From Sporomusaceae bacterium (GTDB lineage: Bacteria; Bacillota; Negativicutes; UBA1444), in NCBI GenBank assembly GCA_018434355.1, contig JAHDPL010000017.1:1-64000 (forward strand): a stretch of 64,000 nt of DNA. The letters run 5' to 3'. The notes under the pieces were generated by a model. That model was not told the DNA's origin. It made no database searches and saw only the letters and a program-made list of their open reading frames with translations. Positions 60,281 to 64,000 of this stretch are shown in pieces. How positions within the stretch are numbered: position 1 is the first letter of the stretch; each line of letters opens with the position of its first letter. Both the position numbers and the translations under genes were made by a program.

Positions 60281-61921
60281 ATGAAAAAATCTGTGGTTTT
60301 GAGAATCGCGACTTTGCTGGTGGTGAGTTGCGGAATTCTGTTGATGGGCCAACCGGCGTTTGCCGCAATCAAGATATTCGAGGAAGCCGGCGTCGATTCG
60401 CTGGCGGCGCAGGATATCCGTTTCGCGGCTGCGGCGTTTGAACAACTGCTGCGAGAGGAAATGGGGACCGAACTGCGTCAGGATGTGAGCCTGTATATCT
60501 GTCCGGACCGTGACAGCTACCTGCGGGTGCGCCAGCGTGAATTTCGCGAAAAGAAAGATGTAGCGGAAAAGGCCGACAAGACGTTCGGCGGCGTCTGGTA
60601 CAACCAGTCTGGTTTTGGCGTGATCATCATGGATCTGTCGAACCCCGCTTTGAAAACGGGCCAGGACCGGGTATCCTCGGTGGGCCGTCAACTATTTTAT
60701 CAGGCAATTTACCAGTGGGCTGGCGACGATTTCACCAAGAAAGCGTTGCAATGGCTGGCAGAGGGATCGGCTAACCTAGTCGGATCGCGCGTCGGTGAAA
60801 TGACCGGTTATGAAAGCGTCGAAAAATGGAAGCTGGACCGGTTCAATACCCTGCGCAACATCAAACGGGCGGTATCGCCGCAGGAGATCGTGCAGCGCAA
60901 CCCGGAAGCCTGGCTGAAATTTATCAATGAAGGCCGTCACCCTGGAGAAGTGGCCGACCTGATGGTGTTTTTCCTGATGAAGCAAAAAGGATTGCCCACG
61001 ATTGCCTCTTACTTTCAAAAAGTACCGGTGGAGTCGAGCGACCGGGCGTTTGAAAAGGCGTTCGGACTCGAGATCGGTCAGTTCCTCAGCGATTATCAGG
61101 CATGGTATATTCTTGCGATGGGAGAGCCGGCCAAGATTCAATTCAGCCTGCGCGGCAACGTGTCGGAAGAGCACCGCGCCTACTTTGAAAAAGGCGGCGA
61201 AATGGTGCGGCAATTGGTGTTTGACGCCTGGAACGCCCAGCTCAAAGATGCGCTGCGGGTTGTGTTGACCGAGAACCGCGACGAGTATGTGTCGACGATG
61301 GCCCGCGAATTCGGCCTGTCGCGCGAGCAGGCGGCAGACCAGGCCAAGAATGAGTTCTGGACCGACCGCGGTAGCGTAGTCGTGATGAATGTGGCCTCGA
61401 TGCCGGAACCTGAAGACAAGATTTATCAGATCGCCTTCGTAGTTGGAAGTCGACTGATCGCCGAAACCGGCGGCGCGAAAAACATGGACAACATGAAGTG
61501 GCTGTCCTATGGCGCGGCCAGCGTTCTGGCGGCGCGTTCGGCGGAGCGTTCCGGCTTCGCCCGCTATGGCGATTTTCAGGGATCGTGGGAATACGGCCTG
61601 GCGCAGAGCCGAAGCTGGGCATCGCCGGCGCAGTTGATGACGCTGGCCAACTGGTCGGCTGCCGCCGAAAAACATGGACCGGCTGCCGTGCGCGGCGTGG
61701 CGGCGCTGTCGACCCACTATCTGGCCGATAAATACGGCGGCTATCCCCGGCTCGGCGAATGGATGAAAGAAACCAACAAGACCGGCAACCCGGCGGCTGC
61801 GTTCAGCAAGGTGTACGGCATGAGCGTCGCGCAGCTTTGGGACCGGGCCCGCGATTTTGTCGAACCGTATCAGGGAGGCTGGACGCCACCTGCGAACACT
61901 GGTTCGGAAGGGACAGAATGA
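60281..61921 (+). CDS. Exported protein with duplicated, inactive gluzincin (peptidase MA-like) domains
   Basis: A 546-residue protein with a signal peptide (KKSVVLRIATLLVVSCGIL, cleavage near AFAA). The first half resembles peptidase-MA-like gluzincins: LYICPDRDSYLRV, then a helix where HExxH would be (RQLFYQAIYQW) and LQWLAEGSA, the downstream Glu motif. The zinc-binding His are gone. The second half (about 310-480) repeats the layout (VVLTENRDEYVSTMA..., VGSRLIAETGG..., MKWLSYGAAS), again without HExxH. ATG at 60281 follows GGGAGGG. Probably a structural or binding protein; role unknown. Confidence 0.72.
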   Translation: MKKSVVLRIATLLVVSCGILLMGQPAFAAIKIFEEAGVDSLAAQDIRFAAAAFEQLLREEMGTELRQDVSLYICPDRDSYLRVRQREFREKKDVAEKADKTFGGVWYNQSGFGVIIMDLSNPALKTGQDRVSSVGRQLFYQAIYQWAGDDFTKKALQWLAEGSANLVGSRVGEMTGYESVEKWKLDRFNTLRNIKRAVSPQEIVQRNPEAWLKFINEGRHPGEVADLMVFFLMKQKGLPTIASYFQKVPVESSDRAFEKAFGLEIGQFLSDYQAWYILAMGEPAKIQFSLRGNVSEEHRAYFEKGGEMVRQLVFDAWNAQLKDALRVVLTENRDEYVSTMAREFGLSREQAADQAKNEFWTDRGSVVVMNVASMPEPEDKIYQIAFVVGSRLIAETGGAKNMDNMKWLSYGAASVLAARSAERSGFARYGDFQGSWEYGLAQSRSWASPAQLMTLANWSAAAEKHGPAAVRGVAALSTHYLADKYGGYPRLGEWMKETNKTGNPAAAFSKVYGMSVAQLWDRARDFVEPYQGGWTPPANTGSEGTE

Positions 61922-61976
61922 TGAACGGGATGCGAGGAACAGTCAATTAACTTAGCGGAATACGGAGGGAATTATC

Positions 61977-63065
61977 TTGCGTTCTATTCACCGGACAAAG
62001 AGGCTCGACAAAAAATGGCTGCTCTGCCTTATCCTGCTGCTCGTGCTGATCGTCGGCGGTTGCGGTCAGGCTCCTGCGGCTCCGGCAGCGCCGGCAAAAC
62101 AGCCGGAAGCGAATAAATTGCGGGTCGGCCTGGTTTTTGATGTGGGCGGTCGCGGCGACAAGTCGTTCAATGATGGCGCATACGCCGGGTTGGAAGCCGC
62201 GAAGAAGGAATTGGGCGACCGACTTGAAATCAAGGTGTTGGAACCGGCCGGCAGCGGGGACAACCGTGAACAGTTGCTGCGACTGTTGGCGCAGGAGAAA
62301 AGCGACCTGGTTTTTGGCGTAGGGTTTATGTTTACCGATGCAATCCGCAAGGTGGCCAAGGATTTTCCCCAGACCAAATTTGTCCTGGTTGACGGTTACA
62401 TCCCGGATCTGAAACCGGAGAGCAATATCGCATGCTTGCTTTACCGGGAACAAGAAGGCGCGTTTTTGGTCGGTTCGATGGCGGCGATGAAAAGCAGTAG
62501 CGGCAAGATCGGCTTTATCGGCGGCATGCAGATTCCGTTGATTGAAAAATTCGAAGCCGGCTACACGGCCGGCGCCCGCTATGCGAAGCCGGACATCGTG
62601 GTGATGGCGGACTATGTCGGCACGACCAGCCTGGCGTTCAAAGACCCGGTCAAGGGCAAGGAATTGGCTCTGCGGCAATTAAGCGCGGGAGTTGACGTTC
62701 TGTTCGCCGCCGCAGGCTCATCCGGACTGGGTGCGCTTGACGCCGTGGTGGCGCAAAAAAAACTGTTCATCGGCGTTGATTCCGATCAGTCGCTCAATGC
62801 CACGCCGGAGCAACGGCCATTCATTCTGACCAGCATGCTGAAACGGGTCGACGTAGCGGTGCAGGATACGATTCGCCAGGTCGGTGCGGCTGCATTCAAA
62901 GGCGGCTATCGCGAGTTTGGCCTGCGTGAGAATGGCGTAGGCTATGCCGACAATGAATATAACCGCGCGGTTGTGGCGCCTTACAAATCGAAACTTGAGG
63001 AAATCCGCAACCGGATTCTGGCCGGCGACATCAAGATTCCGATCAACCGCAAGGAACTGAAATAA
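61977..63065 (+). CDS. BMP-family ABC transporter substrate-binding lipoprotein
   Basis: A 362-residue Med/PnrA-like lipoprotein: signal with lipobox VGGCG near residue 28-32, then LRVGLVFDVGGRGDKSFNDGAYAG, the nucleoside-binding hallmark of basic membrane proteins, and FIGGMQIPLIEKFEAGY. It binds purine nucleosides in characterised relatives. The TTG start at 61977 has GGAGGG seven bases upstream. It is followed directly by its ATPase gene. Confidence 0.92.
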   Translation: MRSIHRTKRLDKKWLLCLILLLVLIVGGCGQAPAAPAAPAKQPEANKLRVGLVFDVGGRGDKSFNDGAYAGLEAAKKELGDRLEIKVLEPAGSGDNREQLLRLLAQEKSDLVFGVGFMFTDAIRKVAKDFPQTKFVLVDGYIPDLKPESNIACLLYREQEGAFLVGSMAAMKSSSGKIGFIGGMQIPLIEKFEAGYTAGARYAKPDIVVMADYVGTTSLAFKDPVKGKELALRQLSAGVDVLFAAAGSSGLGALDAVVAQKKLFIGVDSDQSLNATPEQRPFILTSMLKRVDVAVQDTIRQVGAAAFKGGYREFGLRENGVGYADNEYNRAVVAPYKSKLEEIRNRILAGDIKIPINRKELK

Positions 63066-64000
63066 GTGCAGATAAGACCGGTTATTGAGTTTCGCGGCGT
63101 CGGCAAACGATTTGCCGGCATCGCGGCGAACGAGGATATTTCTTTTGCGGTAAACCAAGGCGCCGTTCATGCCGTGGTCGGCGAGAACGGCGCCGGCAAA
63201 ACGACGCTGATGAATTTGCTGGCCGGATTGTACAGGCCGGATGCAGGCAATATCCTGGTCCGGGGCGAGCCGGTGGATTTTCATGGGCCGCAGGCTGCGC
63301 ACCATGCCGGGATCGGTATGGTGCATCAGCATTTTATGCTGGTCGAACGATTCACGATACTGCAAAATATTTTGCTCAGCTGCGAAAGCAGCTACGGCCT
63401 GTTGCCGCAACTGCAGGCAAGGCAAAAAGTGAGTGCGATTTGCCGGCGACTGGGACTGACGCTCGACCTGGATGCTACGGTGGAAACGTTGCCGGTCGGT
63501 CTGCGGCAGCGGGTCGAAATCGTCAAACTGCTGTACCGGGGCGGCGATATCCTGATTTTTGACGAACCGACCGCGGTGCTGACGCCCGGCGAAACGGCGG
63601 ACCTGCTGGAACTGCTGCGCAGTATGAGCCAGCAAGGGAAAACGATCTTGTATGTCAGTCATAAACTGAGCGAGGTGCTGGCGATTGCCGACACAGTCAG
63701 CGTGTTGCGGCAGGGAAGACTGGTTGGCACGGTCGGCGCTGCCGAAACGACGCAGGGCCAATTGGTCGAAATGATGATCGGCCGTTCGTTGACGCCGTCG
63801 GCAGAGCGGCAAACGGTGACTGCGGGACCGTTGCTGCTTGCACTGAACGCAGTTCATTGTCGTGATGGCAGGCGGGCCAAGGCGCTACAGGGGCTGTCGC
63901 TGCAGATCCGCGGCGGCGAAATATACGGCGTGGTCGGCGTTTCCGGCAACGGCCAGCAGGAGCTGACCGGCGTGGTCACCGGCGAGATTGCGCCGACCGG
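63066..64000 (+). CDS. BMP-type nucleoside ABC transporter ATPase (NupO/YufO-like), truncated by window end
   Basis: An open frame from a GTG immediately after the binding-protein stop to the window end (311 codons). The first ABC domain shows Walker A VVGENGAGKTTLMNLL near 39-54, IGMVHQHFMLV, the non-canonical signature LPVGLRQRVEIVKLL and Walker B ILIFDEPTAVLTP. A second ABC domain begins near 265 and reaches its own Walker A (VVGVSGNGQQE), as expected for this tandem-ATPase family. Remaining permease genes would be outside the window. Confidence 0.92.
   Translation, partial: MQIRPVIEFRGVGKRFAGIAANEDISFAVNQGAVHAVVGENGAGKTTLMNLLAGLYRPDAGNILVRGEPVDFHGPQAAHHAGIGMVHQHFMLVERFTILQNILLSCESSYGLLPQLQARQKVSAICRRLGLTLDLDATVETLPVGLRQRVEIVKLLYRGGDILIFDEPTAVLTPGETADLLELLRSMSQQGKTILYVSHKLSEVLAIADTVSVLRQGRLVGTVGAAETTQGQLVEMMIGRSLTPSAERQTVTAGPLLLALNAVHCRDGRRAKALQGLSLQIRGGEIYGVVGVSGNGQQELTGVVTGEIAPT

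Noticed and set aside
1-64000. CRISPR array, rRNA or tRNA genes, insertion sequences, integrase
   Set aside because: No regular repeat-spacer pattern, no cloverleaf and no transposase or integrase motif was found by reading; only the small palindromes listed were seen.

Overview
The window looks like chromosome of a GC-rich, anaerobic, Gram-negative-type Firmicute, most likely Negativicutes (Sporomusaceae-like). The reasons are strong AGGAGG ribosome sites with frequent GTG and TTG starts, intrinsic terminators with T-runs, a Firmicutes-type phage remnant (G39P-like loader, DUF1659/DUF2922/YvrJ), Etf and ferredoxin redox genes, a UGA-coded selenoprotein, tripartite tricarboxylate transporters and a PgsW-type poly-gamma-glutamate locus. 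The assignment is inferred from gene content; there is no rRNA or marker phylogeny here.

Layout: 1-3.3 kb is acyl-CoA oxidation (two acyl-CoA dehydrogenases with EtfBA). A chemoreceptor follows at 3.4-5.3 kb. At 5.5-9.4 kb is a poly-gamma-glutamate-like operon (exported metallo-deacylase, PgsB, PgsC, PgsW, exported protein). At 9.4-11.3 kb an aldo/keto reductase-ferredoxin fusion sits beside a thioredoxin-reductase-like flavoprotein that lacks the NADPH motif. At 11.4-15.9 kb is a small phage-derived island: a DUF2829 (Tad2-like) protein, ImmA-like protein and repressor, replication initiator, helicase loader, amidase, DUF1659, DUF2922 and YvrJ. It also holds two strongly structured non-coding elements that I cannot assign to a known class.

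16.5-28.4 kb is an accessory, partly AT-richer island. It holds two different PLD-nuclease/SF2-helicase fusions, a MazG-like and a Nudix pyrophosphohydrolase, a PD-(D/E)XK-DUF2075 helicase, an ADP-ribosylglycohydrolase, a GNAT enzyme, an azoreductase and a DinD/Bro-like protein. A 30-bp remnant of a second mazG-like gene shows it was assembled by recombination. I regard this as the best candidate for an undescribed nucleic-acid-directed (defence-like) system.

28.4-47 kb is metabolism: hydrolases, a LysR-MatC-DUF6282-isocitrate dehydrogenase cluster, a PAS/SpoIIE phosphatase, long-form PurL, a HAD nucleotidase, and a TctC-(metal-less M24)-(Gfo/Idh)-TctB-TctA operon. 47-53.4 kb has a DsbA-like protein behind a Fur-like box, a GGDEF-EAL protein and an osmoprotectant ABC transporter. 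At 53.4-57.8 kb a UGA-containing peroxiredoxin-like selenoprotein is divergent from an ArsS-type radical SAM enzyme, a disulfide oxidoreductase and a fused glycosyltransferase (arsenosugar-type cluster). The window ends with zwf-pgl, a degenerate duplicated gluzincin protein and a BMP-type nucleoside ABC transporter that runs off the end.
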